Position numbers and translations under genes: made by a program. Below are positions 43,702 through 57,036 of a DNA stretch of 64,000 nt, piece after piece. Source of the stretch: Glutinoglossum americanum (Eukaryota > Ascomycota > Geoglossomycetes > Geoglossales > Geoglossaceae). The stretch is from positions 1 to 64,000 of the forward strand of contig JAGHQL010000036.1 of NCBI GenBank assembly GCA_020080175.1, read 5' to 3'. The notes below the pieces were generated by a model, which was not told the origin of the DNA, did no database searches, and worked only from the letters and a program-made list of their open reading frames with translations. Position 1 is the first letter of the stretch. Each line of letters opens with the position of its first letter.

Positions 43702-45657
43702 TTATGTCCACAAGGTTGGAACCACCAACCCTACGTTGAAGTCCATTGGTAGTGGATCATATAAACCGCTATCACCCGTCACAAAACGTGACGAATCCCT
43801 CGTTGGATTATAACCCGTAAACGAATTCGTATTGAACCCATCAAGGCTGTGGCACAGCTGCGTCTCGAAGATCCGAGATCGTCGTGCAAGAGCGCTCAAT
43901 CCAGAATCCGGACTCGACGTCACGGGAGTGACATTATCAAGGTTAAACGGCCCCTCGTAGCTACTTTCGAGTTCAACGAATTCGCCTTCAGCATCAAGCT
44001 CTAAACTTCCAACATCGTACGGGCTACTGGCAAGGGAGGGATAGGGTGCTGAATTCGGTGAGACGAAATCCATGCGAGCGCGGAATTTCGTGACCATTTC
44101 CAGTGGGAACTGCATTAAGCTCATTGGGGTCTGAACGTTCTCATCCAAACTGTTTGAGACTTCCAATCTGGCCAGCTTTCGGTATATCTCTTCTATCGGG
44201 CTGACGGAAAGACTACCGAAGTAGGCAGCGCCCACGGCCGGGAATAACGGTTCGACCGCTAAGGCTACTGCATAGAAGTGTGCGAGCAGGAGTACAACAG
44301 ACGGATCTCTGTTTACTCGGCGTGAGTAAGCGATTGGTAGCCAGAGGAGCCACGAGCGCAATGGGTGTAGGAGTTCGAACTGCTCAGCAGGCGTCTTCAC
44401 AGGGAGAGATTGGCGTAAGCTTCGTATGAAGGACATCAACTCATTGAGATGTTGAGTTTCCTCGTGCTTCCCTACTAGATAGGATCCGACCCTCTGCAGA
44501 GACGCAAACGTATGCTGCAACGCAGTGAGGTCCTCACGCCGGGGCTCCTTACCCCTGTGGGACCCTAACCCCATTGTTGGCGAGGGTTGGATGCTCGGGA
44601 ATGTAGCCTGTTCGTTCATGAAGTCTGCGAATTGAGATTCATGTTTCCAAGTCCGCATTGCATCAATAACCTAAGGATACCATTAGTGCCACGCTCTCTG
44701 CCTACATCTATTTATAAAAAAAAAAAGGGTACTATACCGACGAAGTTCCCTGCATGAGAGATGCCCACCCACGCCTGGGAGATGTAGGTAAGTAAGATGA
44801 CGTTACCTTAAGGACCACTTAGGGATAGACTCACCATTCGCCAGCTTGCCATGACAGGAGAATAGATGCTGCTAATACTGCGTCTGAGTTCTCCCTAGAG
44901 AAATTTCCAATTGCCTCTTGTAGTCCTTTTAGGGCAATCCCTCGGTGGTGGTAGGCACAGCTGTTTGTTATGGGGCATTTAGTGATCCAGGCCAGGTGAG
45001 TTGCTGACAGCGCTAGTAATGAATGCATTACGAAGTTGTATGACGATGCAATACTTAGGAACCTGGGCAGACACTAAGTACTCGTTCTGGTTGTGTGGAA
45101 AATACTCGTGATGAGTGGGGCGGGGGTTAGGTGACCTACATCGGAATCCTCTGAGTCCAAATAGCAAATTTGCTCGAGCCATCAGCCTGCATTTGCACGG
45201 AAACTGAGCACACGTGGTGTATAAGACGGAGGTCGGTCACAGAAAGATTCTGCGACAGCGGTTGAGGATAGAGATGCATTTCCGGAAAGGGAAATTTTCC
45301 TGTCTGGCGCCAGGTCTCAATATCACGCTCAATCTCTGGTGTCCATAGGAGATTGGCCCCTTGGGGAGTTTTGGGTCGTTCATCACTCTGATTAGGAATG
45401 TCCATGTAATCACACCTGCAGCTGTGTTTGGTACAATTGCGGCTAAGTCTCACCGTCAGTCTATCCCTATGGATCAAGACTTTCACTGCAAGACGAGATG
45501 TTCTGGGAAAGACGGCCCGTTGGAAGACCATAGTTTAGACGGCTTACCATTGTGGAAAGCTCTCATCACAACGAATATGCCGCCGTTTACATGTGCGACA
45601 TCCCTTGCGACTCTTCGTATGGCTTCGTCGAGGGGGACCTCCTCCTGGGCCAGCCAT
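43702..45657 (-). CDS. Zn2Cys6 fungal transcription factor, 548 aa
   Basis: DNA-binding regulator of unknown target. Exons: complement(join(43702..44670,44738..44774,44835..45062,45140..45442,45548..45657)), 549 codons. The binuclear zinc cluster is at about residues 20-50 (GCRTCKRRHIRCDESFPQC, then RNCTKHSC), with a basic lead-in (RRSHTKSRKG). It is split by the first intron, as often in this family. The middle shows the fungal-specific domain start (YNFVMHSLLALSATHLAW; HHRGIALKGLQEAI; LLSWQAGEWRGWASLMQGTS), including a 37-base exon. The C-terminal half is longer-range conserved helices and an acidic Ser-rich end. It resembles sterol-uptake/Upc2-like ascomycete regulators in domain order, but I cannot assign it to that group from sequence alone. 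Confidence 0.9.
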
Positions 45658-48600
45658 CGATAATAAAATAACTAACTGGGAAAATCGAAAAGTCGAAAAG
45701 TATCAGAGAGAAAAGTGCCCCGCCGGTGTTTGTGGGCTACCGCTAGCTCAGCAGCGTGAAAAAGAGATCAATGTGGAAACGTAGATCGGAGATAATAGTC
45801 CCAGAAGAGGTCGACAGATCTTGAATATTTGTATCCAGAGTATACGAAAACCGACACGCCTCCTGCTTGTCCATCAAACTTTGTGCAGCAAATTACCTTC
45901 TGTCGCCAAATTATCTTCCTCGTCTTCGTGAAATCAAGAGTGGCTGAGCCGAGTCAATTAAGGTCCGGCGGAAGGGCCATGTCAACATCAGCCAAATTAT
46001 AAGCATAAAACGCCTGCGTGCAACGCTCTGTGTGAGTCAAGGCGCAATGCGGGATGTGCTTCTGCAGGTTTGGTACCAGAGAACGACAGGCGGCATCGAT
46101 CAAAAACGGTTAAGGAGATGGCGGCTGTGCTAGAGGATGTCGTAGCTGTTTTCGTCAATCATTACTTATCCAGAGACCACAAGGCAGCCCTCTATCCTAT
46201 GAGATAATCCTTGCCGAGGCCCTGAAATAGGAATTGACTTAGGCGGTCCCTCGGGGGACGACCACTGTCCACAAAGGCTTGTGTGACAGTGCTGTGCGCA
46301 GCCTTGTGTAACAATAGGGTACAGGGGTACTGGCACTTAAATAACGTCGAGGGCTGAAAAGTATGGCTATTAATCCCTGTACGCTGCAAAAGACGTGCCA
46401 CCAAGAGAAAGGGACGACTGAACTTGCAAGGTACTGGAAAAAGAATTGGCCAATGTCCGACCCATGATTTGTCTCTTATGCAACGACTAAAAAAGAAAAT
46501 AAAAAGGCAGCGTCTTTGGCTGCGGCAACCGTCTGCGTTAGCGTTGGTACGTTTAGAGATATTTGACTAAGGGGACTTAGTCGCTTGGCCTCTACCAATG
46601 TGTGATAGATGCGCTCGCCTTCTGGAACAGATTTCCTTGAACAGGCATGTCGACGACGGAAACGACTGCAATTCGGTAAACTAGTACTGTGAAGGCGACG
46701 TCACATCTGGCCTGTAGCACAAAGGTGCTTATGTTCCCTTTCGCCTCGAAGTGGGAGATCCTTGGTAGGCTAGCCTTGGGAGTTGACATGCTTCAAGAGA
46801 GCAGCGAGGAGTAGCACGGGCCTGACCATGTCGGAAGTTTGGGTAACCCCTACGCCGATGGCTGAAGATGTGGCAGGTAGCACAAGAATGCATCGTCTTG
46901 CTTATTGGCTTGCCTGCGACCTGGGATCTGTGCCCCAAAAATCCCAAAATTAGTTCCCCCACGTTCCGAGATTCGACGGCAACGGTCTACATCGCGCTTT
47001 CGGAGAATGATGAACTCCTTTGTATGAGTAAGACGGTTACCGATGATCAGAAAGCTCGGGCCCTTCTTTGGTCGGAAAAAAAGGATCGTGAATCGTTAGA
47101 AACAGGGTTCGACGCCCAGCCACCCTTCTTCGACCGAACAGTCCAAATGAGGAAGTCAAATCCCGTAAACAGAAACAAATAATCCCTCTTTGCCGTAATT
47201 ACCGGCTCCGTGGAATACAACTAGCAGAGCGGCTGGTACGCAAGCCATGCCGCCGGGTGCGAAAAGTAGGGCATGTAAATGCCGCCGGTGGTTTCGAGTC
47301 TGCCTTGCCCAAAAAACCACCCAACACCCACTTCTCGGCGTCGGGGTAACTTTGAGCTTCAAACGAGGACCAGGCCAACCACAAAGCCGGGACTTGCTTC
47401 CTTGGCCTGCTGACGACGAACAGGGTGGACTCATATCGTTTAGAGGGCGTGAATCCCAAACACATTGAGGATAGCGGGTGCGTTGGACAGTGATGATCCC
47501 TGAGAACTATCTGTATGCCACATGCGATCGTCATCTCCGGCGTCGCGTTTGACTCAATGACACGAAACCACGTGAGCGAAAGAACAGTCAAGAGAATCCA
47601 TCTACTCAAGACGGCTTCGCGGGTGCAGTCGGCGAGGATGCAACATGCAACCCCACGATGATACAGACGAAAAAGCGAGGCTTGCGGTGTGTATTATTTT
47701 TTATTTTTTATTTTTGCGCTTTATTTTTTTACCCCCCCTACTTAGGATATCGCGGAAGTGATGCAACAGATTTTTCCTAAGCTTCAGCCGCTTCAGGACC
47801 ACCATACATGTTCTTTTATTAAGAGAATTTGGTACTCTCTAATGCAGATGATAGATCTCCTTCCTTATCGTGCTCGGTAAAATTCCAAAGAGCTTTGGGA
47901 CCTGTCCTGTCTGTTCCTCCGAATCATAAAAAGCAACAGGCCGCCATCCTGGGTCAGACTAACCAGGTGATCTGTCCTGCCCGGTTCCTATCTCCGAGGG
48001 CCCTTCCGCTCCAGGGGAATCTTGCGCGTCCATGGCAACAACTTTTGCTGCGAGAGAAGCTTTGTGCAGCGACAACAGTGGCATACATGCACCGAACATC
48101 ACATACGTCGTCGGAAGGGAGTCAATCAGAGCACGCGAAAATTGCCAAAGGTCTACGACAGTCCAGACTCAGTCTAGACCCAAGCACCGAAGAGGCTTGA
48201 TCAAACGTTCGATCGTGCCGTTCGGACAGAGTTGGTTCGCGTGGGCCTTCGGCACTTGCGCCCGCCAAGATATCCGACACCTGAGATTGAGATTGCAGAA
48301 TGCAGAGGTGCAAGACGCGGGAACGGTCAACTAGAGTTGCTTTGATCCGACTCCCCAAACCACTCCCGACAGCAGCCCTGGCGATGTAATTCGCCTGTTC
48401 TCGCATGCAAGAGCCCAATCAACGTCACGGAGGTATATGCGCAACGTGCTATTGATAGACGCCTCCACCGGGAAACATTTGAAATACTTGAAATTGCCCT
48501 AGGCGGGATGGCTGAGCATTTGGGAGGGAATCCCGCGATCGTTGCCCGAAACTTGGAATAAGGTTTCTGCCCCACGGATGCCACGGGGTGCTACGTAGCA

Positions 48601-49388
48601 GAGTATTGTAAAAATGCTCCGATAACATAGCGCCACCAAGAATCAGTGTTCGGAGTAGAGAGATGGGGCTATCTTCGGCCCCGTAAAATACAATATAGGG
48701 GGTCACTAGCCAGGCTCCAGCATCAGGTTCTCCTGTTACCTGCTTCAATCTTTATCTAACAATAGAAAGCGGCTGGCGTGTTGGCCCACCGCCGAGTTGC
48801 TGCGTACTGTATCTGTGGCCATCATTGACAGGCTATTTTGCTGCGTCTCACACGTTTGCCCGTACTTCGTCTCCCCTGTTTTGCCGAGCCAGGGTCGCAG
48901 CAACTACTTTGCATGCCTACTACGCAGTAAGCTTGTCCGCATTCTCGTCTGTTTACAGCCCTTGCACTGCCATTCAAGCGCGTTCCAGGGTGGCCCGTTT
49001 CCCCAGCGTTCGGCAGACGCCATCGCATTACGTACGTTACATGCTGGACAAAAATGAAGTGTTGCAGGGAAATAGGGTGGGCTCGAGGTCATCCGATTCC
49101 AACCCCTCTCAACGGCATGGCAACGACCAAAGGGCTCTAACAGAACACGTGTAGTCTGTCGAACACGCCCTTCCCACAAACCAGTCAGCCCAAGCTCCTT
49201 CCGGTTACACAGATTATCTGAGGTCTATAGATGCCAGAACATCGGAAGAATAACGAAAGTGCACAATCATCCCCATAGAAAAATGCTATTTGCGCTAAGC
49301 GTTTTTGTCACTCATCATACCATCATAAACTTCATTGTACCATTCGCTGCAGAAACATGCCAGATGCTTTCCTATCCTCTTACCGCTG
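45658..49388. other. 3.7-kb stretch with no supported gene
   Basis: The longest gene-free span in the window. Frames up to about 136 codons occur on both strands and overlap each other; none has a recognisable domain, conserved splice pattern or ATG context that persuades me. It includes a T-rich tract with ATTTTTTATTTTTT-like units at about 47692-47735, followed by C7. It may hold promoter sequence of the Zn2Cys6 gene, non-coding RNA, a decayed repeat, or a fast-evolving gene I cannot see. Confidence 0.4.
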
Positions 49389-52300
49389 TCACAGGTTGTA
49401 CGTTGACCGTAGTACCCGCTGGTCATCAGCAGGGAGCTGGTTCAAGAAGGCATTGAAGTCAGGAATTAAGCTCTTGTAGCCAGTGAGAACCTAGTAATCT
49501 GTGAGATTTCGCGGCCTGCGCAAAAAAAGAAGCACTTACCTGATGAAACAGGGGGATAAGGACATCCCGGGTGCGCGAGTTGGATATCAGTGTCCCCTTG
49601 TAGCCCGCGATAGCCTTAAAGAATTTTGCTAGGCATTTCTCCATGGCATGTGGGTTTTGCCCTACAACCATGGTGAAACCTTCGAACGCTGTTGCCTTCT
49701 CATCGGTAAACTCGACCTTCTCAGCAGCGTCGAGAAACTGCTCCGCAAAGTTCCCTAGATGAGGCGCCACCTCCTGGAAGGAGCCCATGCCCAGTCGTCC
49801 AAGAGCTATCGCAGCATTTTCGGTGAGCGAGTTCGGTACATTCGGACTAGTAATGATGTCGGTGAGTCTCAGAACAATCGTGTTCACATATGGCGCCATA
49901 GCTTTGCCGTGCCGCATAGCTATCTCTCCACAGGACCAGCATGCGTTGTTCACTACACTAAACCCAGTGTCCATCTGTTTGGCAGGGATTTTGTCTAGAT
50001 CCAACTGTCCAGAAAGGATTGGCAGTATAGTCGGCAGAAATGGCTGAAGTTGTGGGAATACATAAATGGCACAGTCGCCGAGGAGAGCATAGGACGACTG
50101 CCGGACATCGTTGCTCGGATCTTCCATGCAGAAAGTCAGTAGTTCAAAGAAGCTTGGTTGAGAGGCTGCCAAGAGATCGGCACTCTTTTCCGGTTCGAGG
50201 GCCTGGATGATCGCACTTAGCAAATCCAAGCTGGTCACCAAAAAATCTTTGTCTGGGGAATCCAGCGCAACATTGTTGACGGCCGCTAGATATTCTTCCA
50301 GATTCTGGTGGATAATCCTAACGCATCTGGAGAATATTGGGCCTGCGAAGGGAGAAAAGGTGCTACCAAGAGCAGTAGCGACATAGGATAGACATTCCAA
50401 CAATGGAAACAACTCCCTCGACTTGTCCGATACTTTGTTCCATCGGTGGATAAGAGCAGGCATCAAGATGTCCACCAGATCCGGTCTAGCCAGGCCTTGA
50501 CCGACATGCTCTGCCAGCGTCTGGACGCAATCATACAGGATAAACATATTTCTATCCTTGTACTTGCCAAAGCAGCGGACAAACTGCCTGACGATAGGTT
50601 CGGCGTAGGGAGTTAATCTACTCTTGCCTTGCTCCTCTAGATTTGCAAAGGCCGAAGCACCTGCCTCCTGGACTCGCTTGTTGTTGTCTAACATTTTTGT
50701 GAGAATACCCTCCATCATGGGCTCGAAATATCGTGCCCTATCCGCAGGGTCATTTAGATGTGAAGCCCACAGAGAGTACCGTCCTAGGGTCCAACAGGTA
50801 ATTTGCCGCACCAATGGCTCCGGGTCATTCAATAGAGAGACAAGATATAGAACAAGATCCGGTAAATGCGGTGTCACAACATGCAAACAGCCATCTGCAA
50901 CAGCTCCCAGGGCAAGCACTGCTGCTTCCCTATAAGGCCACTCGGCATGGCGGAGGTTATCCTTCAAGTAAGGGAGAGTGATTTCGAATACAGGGCCATG
51001 AAAAACTGACGCGAGTACATCCAACGCCGCGGCTGAGCATTTCCGGAGAGTCCATCGGTCCTCAGGGTCTGCACCATCATCGGCATCATCATACTCCTCA
51101 ATCTCACCCTCGCTAAGATCATCATACAAATCGGCTATTTTTGAATATCTTCCTCCTGAAGAACCGTTTGCTCCTGGGTCTAGAATCCCGTCGGGGTCTT
51201 CAATGTCAGTTTCTCCGTTAGCGGCAGCAACAGTTCTTGAGGCCTTTGACTTGGCAAAATTAGGCTTGATGTCTTCTACCCTATCGTCTTCATCTGCGTC
51301 GTCCTCGCCTCCTTCGAGCATCATAATTTCCTCCTCGCTGTACACCATGCTTTCCAGCAAGACTGGAACAATTTTCGGTAGGAAAGGTCCCAAAGCCACC
51401 CGGAGGTTGTCGTGTTCCCCAACGCAAAGCCAGAACTCAGCAGCATCAAGCGCGAGCTCTGGATCATCCGTCTTCCTCTGCTGGCTGACCATGTAATCAA
51501 CCAAGCCTTCCATATGTGGTGCGATCTTGTCCGGTCTGATATCCACCAGGTGCACAAACGCACGGCAAACGTGTCTCCGAACCTCGTTGCTAGGGTCATT
51601 TGCAAGCAGGAAAAGTCGGGCTAACAGTGTGTCCAATGACAGCAGTAGTGCTTGTGACTTTTGCGGAATAAAGACGTTGAGGCTTGCAAGAGCGTTGGCC
51701 CGAACCTTTGCAATAGGGCTAGAGGTGAACTCCAAGAGTTTGGGAATAATAAAGTTCAGCGGTCTCTGTCCACCGTATTCACGGTCTAAGCCCTGCTTAT
51801 TGTCTTCACAAACTTTCGTGAGTGCTCCCATCGCGCCCTCCTGAGCTCCAGGTGAAACACTACCTCCTTCATTACCAACTAGAGAGAATAACCCAGGTAA
51901 AAGTTCCTGCCAACCAAGAATACCTCCTTGGCGTACTATCTCTGTGATGACGTTTCCAGCATAGTTCCGAATCTGCGAGTTTGGATCCTCAAGACCTAGA
52001 AATATTGAGGAACGTATATAGGTGAGGCTACTGGCAGGTATCCTCTTATACGAGTTCTTAATATCATTCTTCAGCATGACCGCAGCGGCGCATCGTATAG
52101 CGTGGAAATCTTCCCGGTTGAAGGTTAGGACAGGAGGTGGTTGAATATTTATGACCAAGTATGTCAAATAGTTATTGATATCTGGGGAAGACTCCGCTTG
52201 CGAAAGCATCTGTGATTCACACCGATTACCATCAGCAAGAGATTATCAAGTGACAACAGACCCAGGCTACCGCCTTATAAGATATGGTCGAAGACACAGT

Positions 52301-52436
52301 GATGACTTCCCCGCGAGGAAAGGTATCAACCTACAAGCGTTGCATGCTTCTGCGCAATTTGATCGTGACCACTTAGAGAGTCCTTCAGATAGCCAGCGAG
52401 CTGCCTCAAGGGCTCTTCGAGCGGCTGCCAATCCAT
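49389..52436 (-). CDS. kap104: Transportin / importin beta-2 (karyopherin Kap104), 957 aa
   Basis: Nuclear import receptor for PY-NLS cargo such as mRNA-binding proteins. Exons: complement(join(49389..49490,49540..52209,52335..52436)), 958 codons; the first and last exons are both exactly 102 bases around a 2670-base central exon. It starts MDWQPLEEPLRQLAGYLKDS, as transportins do. HEAT repeats run throughout. The acidic loop is visible (EGGEDDADEDDRVEDIKPNF ... YDDADDGADPEDRWTLRKCS) and the hallmark C-terminus FNAFLNQLPADDQ...RSTYNL is intact. The acidic loop carries an extra Gly/Ser/Asn-rich segment (DPGANGSSGGRYSK), which may be lineage-specific. Paralogous to Kap95 only at family level. 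Confidence 0.95.
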
Positions 52437-54914
52437 GACGCACAACCTTCACTCACGGTTGATTTAAATGACAATGCTGCCGTGGAATAAAGCTGAGGGT
52501 TTTATGGCGAACGCCCGTGACACTGCAAATAGGTTCGGCTGGTAATACCAAGCCAGGCACTACACAGAAAATGATGTTCCTTAGCGTGATGAGTTGCACC
52601 AGAAAGCGGACTTTAAAAGTTGGCCAGGTGTCAAAATGGGAAAATGGCGAGAATATAATTTCAACTTACCTATCGGCCCTCTCTAAATATACTTAGATAC
52701 TGTGCTATTACGCGTTGCAGGTGGTGATCCAATTCACAGGTTGAGCTTGGCTGGTATCCTAGTAGGTGGGCGGCGGTTGGTGGTGGAAGTTGCGCGGCGG
52801 TGGGTGCTGTTATCGCAGTATAGCACTGGGTAAACGACAGCCCAATCAGAGTCGTCGGAAAGCACCTTTTGTTTGTTACAGCAGCGTCCGTCGCGCCACC
52901 CTATTATCGGTAGCAAAAGGAGAGGAATTGACAGCCACGAACTGGTGCGAAGGCGCGTTGGATATAGTCACGTCGTGAGACCTTTGAAAACATGTGTCAG
53001 AATTTGGGAGAGGGCGGTGTACCACAACAGTTGTGGCTGAATCGGCCGACGGAAACCCAACGGGGAAGGAGTTCCTCGTGTAGTGACTGGCAGTTTGCGA
53101 TCGCCTCCCAAGTACGACTTTCAACAAAAGAAAGCGTCTGGCCTTTGGATAAATACATTTATATGCCACCTGCCAACCGCACATCATCAACGGGGCTTGT
53201 TCTGGAATGGCGGTCGGTGGACGAGAATAACCTTTACTCACAGTTTGAACTATGAGTCGATTCCGGAGTACGTACTTGCTCCGCAAGCATTTTTCCTCCT
53301 CACTGTCATCCAATCACTCGTCTCAACCCTCAGCTACATCCATGAGTTCAAGCTAGTTACACAACTCGCCGCGAGTGAGTAATCGTATGAGGTCGCTGGC
53401 GATCCCGCAGATCGAGTGCGTCTTGTGTTCCTGAAGCTAATGAAAAACGTGGCCTTGTGACACTGATGCAAGTCCAACGTCTTTTGGTTCCCACTTTCAG
53501 TCCCACAAGACGCTTGCTTGCCTCCAGTCATTCCAGCAAGTCTAGATCACTAGGGTGTCTCGTGGTACCTTTCTATTGTTCTCCACTACATCTTCGGAGC
53601 GAGATGTCTTGGACCGTTCACACAACCGCCAACTGTCTCTCGCCCCCAGCCCGACGAAGGCTTAGAAAGTCGTTAGCATTTTTTTTTTCCCTTTAACAAG
53701 CCTACCTGCACTCCTCCATGTCTGCTCTTTGCTCTGCTCTGCTCGGTGTAACTTGACGGTTCCAGCTGTCCGTTGGCATCTAAGGCGCCCCTTGTCACGG
53801 TTTTATGCAAAGCAATGGCGTTTCGCACTCATCTCTACACCCTTTGTGGCTATCCGCATAGAAACCTTCCTTACTGTTACACGCCATTTACAGAAATTAT
53901 ACCTCGTGTGTGCTCTAGGAAGCTGTAGCGTCGATCTGGACCTCTCTATATTGCTACGAGATGGAAATTTTGTATCAGACTGCCAGGAAGATTGTCTACA
54001 GAAAATGATACCCGATAGCAATGTGCATTCCAGAAGCCGCGTACGAAACTTGGCCGGGCTTCCTTTTCCCATATTTGCGTCAATGGGATCCGATTGCTTG
54101 TGGGCACGTATCCTCCAATTGAGATCCCACTAAAGGAGAACGAAATCCCATTTATCCATTAGCGAAATTCTCAAGCTGTGATCATACTCCAACAACAGCT
54201 CGAGCATCAGCTGAGGAATCCAAGTTCACCCAACCCAGAATAGCCGATCTTTGAAATAGGATACCAATTATTTCGAAATTTACAGCGCTGAGGAGTCGGG
54301 ATCGAGGGAAAGCAACGATGCTGCTGCATTGTGAGGTACGCACAATACAAATAGCCATACCAGAGTACCCCCACTATGTTGGTACCATTCCTCGAAACAA
54401 CTCGCCTCGCACTGAGCCATGGTTGGGTTCATTTAGCGTTATTCCCCCTGGATAAATATCCAAAAAACTATCTTCAGTAACTGTGGGCAACTGACAGGTG
54501 TCTGGTTATCCTTCCTGTGGATGAAAAAAAAAAGTTTCACTGCTGGGTGTGAGTTGTAGTTAGGGATGAAAGTTAGTAGGTATATTTGCTCTATCGACTC
54601 TTCCGCGCATGACTGTCAATAACATACGTCAAGATTCAGACCGCCATTATCGCATTCATGTGAGGCTAGTAAAAATAAGGAAAGGCTATGTCTATTGACG
54701 GGACGACAGCCAGTGTCTACGAATGCTAAACGAAAAGCCCCACGAATCTGAAACGAAAAGGGCTCGATTGGTTGAAGCCGCCCCCTAGCAACAGCCTTGA
54801 AATCGAGGGCCCCCTAAACTTTAGAAGCTCTTGTCCATCCGGATGGTATCAGTCAGCTGGATTTAGCTGATAAAGGGCCTCTATAATTGGACTCCATCTC
54901 TAGAATAATTTCAT
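52437..54914. other. 2.5-kb stretch with no supported gene
   Basis: Upstream of kap104 and downstream of pbs2. The longest frame is plus-strand 53729-54133 (134 codons, MLCSARCNLTVPAVRWHLRR...), without recognisable features. There is a CT-rich patch near 53640-53720 (CTCTGCTCTGCTCTGCTCGG) that resembles a promoter/leader, so a transcript starting there is possible. A-runs lie at 54522-54531. No gene claimed. Confidence 0.35.
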
Positions 54915-57036
54915 TCAAATTGAACTGGGGACCTTTTCTAGAGAGGGGCTAGACATGGAATCAAGTGGTGCGGCATGTAAGGCAGGTTTCTCTTTCTTTC
55001 CCATCAGGCCGTTTTTACGTCTTTCAATCGCCGCAATAACCCATTCTGCAACTTCTTTATCTGCTGTGCCGTCTGGGCTACTAGTTTCTCCAGAGTTGAG
55101 GCCTTCTGATTCTCCGTCTTCGTCTGTCTCTAGGATTGCCGGCGGCTTCATTAGTTCCGATAGCCAAGCATGCCGCAAGAGCATCGCATATGTTGGACGA
55201 AGCTTTGGGATTTTATTTAGACAGCCTCGAACGAAATCTCGAGCAGCTGCGGAAAATTCCCCTTGCGGCAGGTCCGGCGGATCGCCGTCGACAATGGCCT
55301 ATACTCGGTCAGTTCACCAAGCGGGCAGAAATAAATGGACGACATACACTGAGTTGGCTGAAAATGTTGTTATACGTCTCTGGTGGATATGGGTACCGGC
55401 CCATAGCACATTCTATGATGCTTAACCCTAAGCTCCAAATATCGCTTTGCGCACTATAAGTTCCCCCGACAGGATTTGCCCCAGCCTGGGCAATACCTCC
55501 GCTCGTAATTCGCTCAGGTGCCATATAGCTTTGACATCCAATGTTCGTTTTGGCAATACTGGCAACGAGGTTACCGCTGACCCCGAAATCGCAGATCTTG
55601 ACCTGCCCTCTGCTATTTGCAAGAATGTTAGTCGGTTTGACGTCTCGGTGGATAATGTTGTGCTCCTCCTTCAAAGTCTTGAGTCCCATTACAGTAGAAA
55701 GAGTAATCTTTCTCAAAACAGCTTCTGGAATCCCATCGCCATAAAGTTTGTCAATTGACCCGCCATCCATGTATTCCATGCAAATATACACAGCGCCTTC
55801 CTGGAAAAACGCACCATAGAAGTCGATAATAAAGGGTGAAAGACATCTGTGTAAAATGTCAAGTTCCATGATGATAGCGGCGAATTTTGCCTCGTCAAGC
55901 TCAAGGCGGATCTCCTTCATGGCCATGATTATGCTGGTTGTATTGTCCTTCGGCCCCACCATTTGGTTTTCCTCGCCAGTGGCGTCACGGTCCAGAGTTG
56001 AGGCAGTAGGGCCTGATGGGCCCAATAATGGAGGAGGCTGGCGATTCCCTGCAAGCCCCATTCCCGGCCTTCGTACAGGTGGCCGGCTGTGTCTAACCTT
56101 GTACACAGTGCCATAATTCCCCTTACCAAGTTCGTCCAAATTTTCAACCTCGTCCAGCGATATGTTGAAGCTACTCCCCCCGGAAAAATCAATGCCTTTG
56201 CCATGAATGACAGCTTTCCCCGCAAACTTTAATGTTCCATTCTTCGTATCAACGAAATTCGAAAATTTGGTGAATAGCGATTCTGGTTCGGCTCTCGAGG
56301 ATGCACCATGTGTATTTCCGCTATCTTCATTAACAGTTTTGTCAAGACAAGATTTGTCCTGACTATTCGGCCCTCCAATAGGTGATGCCGACGGAGAGGA
56401 ACCAGGCAGGCCACCCGGTAACCTCAAGCCCCTCCGTGCCCCTATCGATTGTTTTGGATTTATCTTTAGGCCAGGTGCAGCTGGAGAAGACGTCCAGTTG
56501 TGTGCTTGGGGCCTAGCATTAGGTGGTAATCTTAAATTTGTAGCTCCTCCAACCAGGGGCCCTACTGGGGTCATTGGATTGGGAGAAGCTAGAATATCTG
56601 AAACGCCGGCCGCTGACTGCCCGGAACTAGCTTGAATATTCGAAGTGGAAATAGGATGCGGTAAATCAGATTCAGATGCATGTCGTGGGCTCTTAGGTGG
56701 CGGAGCACCTTGCCTTGATAGATGAAAGGCCTTCATTTTCGCCTGCATATCTTGTGGCAGCCCACCTGTCCGGATGCTCGAGCTTGGTTGCTGAGCCGGG
56801 ACCGGACGTCGTGCGGCATTCAATGCGCCAAGCGGGGTGGAAGAAGTGCTCATTATCGTTGAGTTTTGCGGCTCGGATACTGAGCGCAGAGAAGGAATCC
56901 GATGAGCAAGATTCGCAACAGCAATTCCAGGTGTCGGCCTGTCTTCGGGCAGGGATGATGGCAAATGTGGGGATGAAGGGCAGTCTGGCGCAGCTAAAGG
57001 CTCGCTGTCAGACGAGGATGTCATGCTTGAGGGCAT
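54915..57036 (-). CDS. pbs2: MAP kinase kinase of the HOG osmostress pathway (Pbs2), 690 aa
   Basis: Dual-specificity kinase that activates the Hog1/p38-type MAPK under osmotic and oxidative stress. Exons: complement(join(54915..55298,55348..57036)), 691 codons. The first ~270 residues are Ser/Pro-rich scaffold. The kinase domain begins after the block KAVIHGKGIDFSGGSSFNIS: GKGNYGTV loop near 304-311, catalytic Lys374 in MAMKEIRLE, HRDVKPTN near 464-471, DFG at 483-485, activation-loop Ser493 and Thr497 (SIAKT), and APE in YMAPERI. An insertion of ~50 Pro/Gly-rich residues (about 317-366) sits between the Gly loop and the catalytic Lys, as in other Pezizomycotina Pbs2 proteins. The C-terminal tail after the kinase is acidic then basic. 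All catalytic residues are present. Confidence 0.94.

Noticed and set aside
39736-45657. Ubiquitin-related gene cluster (Ssh4, Uch2 with F-box protein and Apc4 upstream)
   Set aside because: The genes are single-copy housekeeping types spread over 30 kb with unrelated genes between; no sign of co-regulation.
46000-49300. Possible retroelement remnant
   Set aside because: I looked for reverse transcriptase, integrase, capsid-type motifs and end repeats and saw none.
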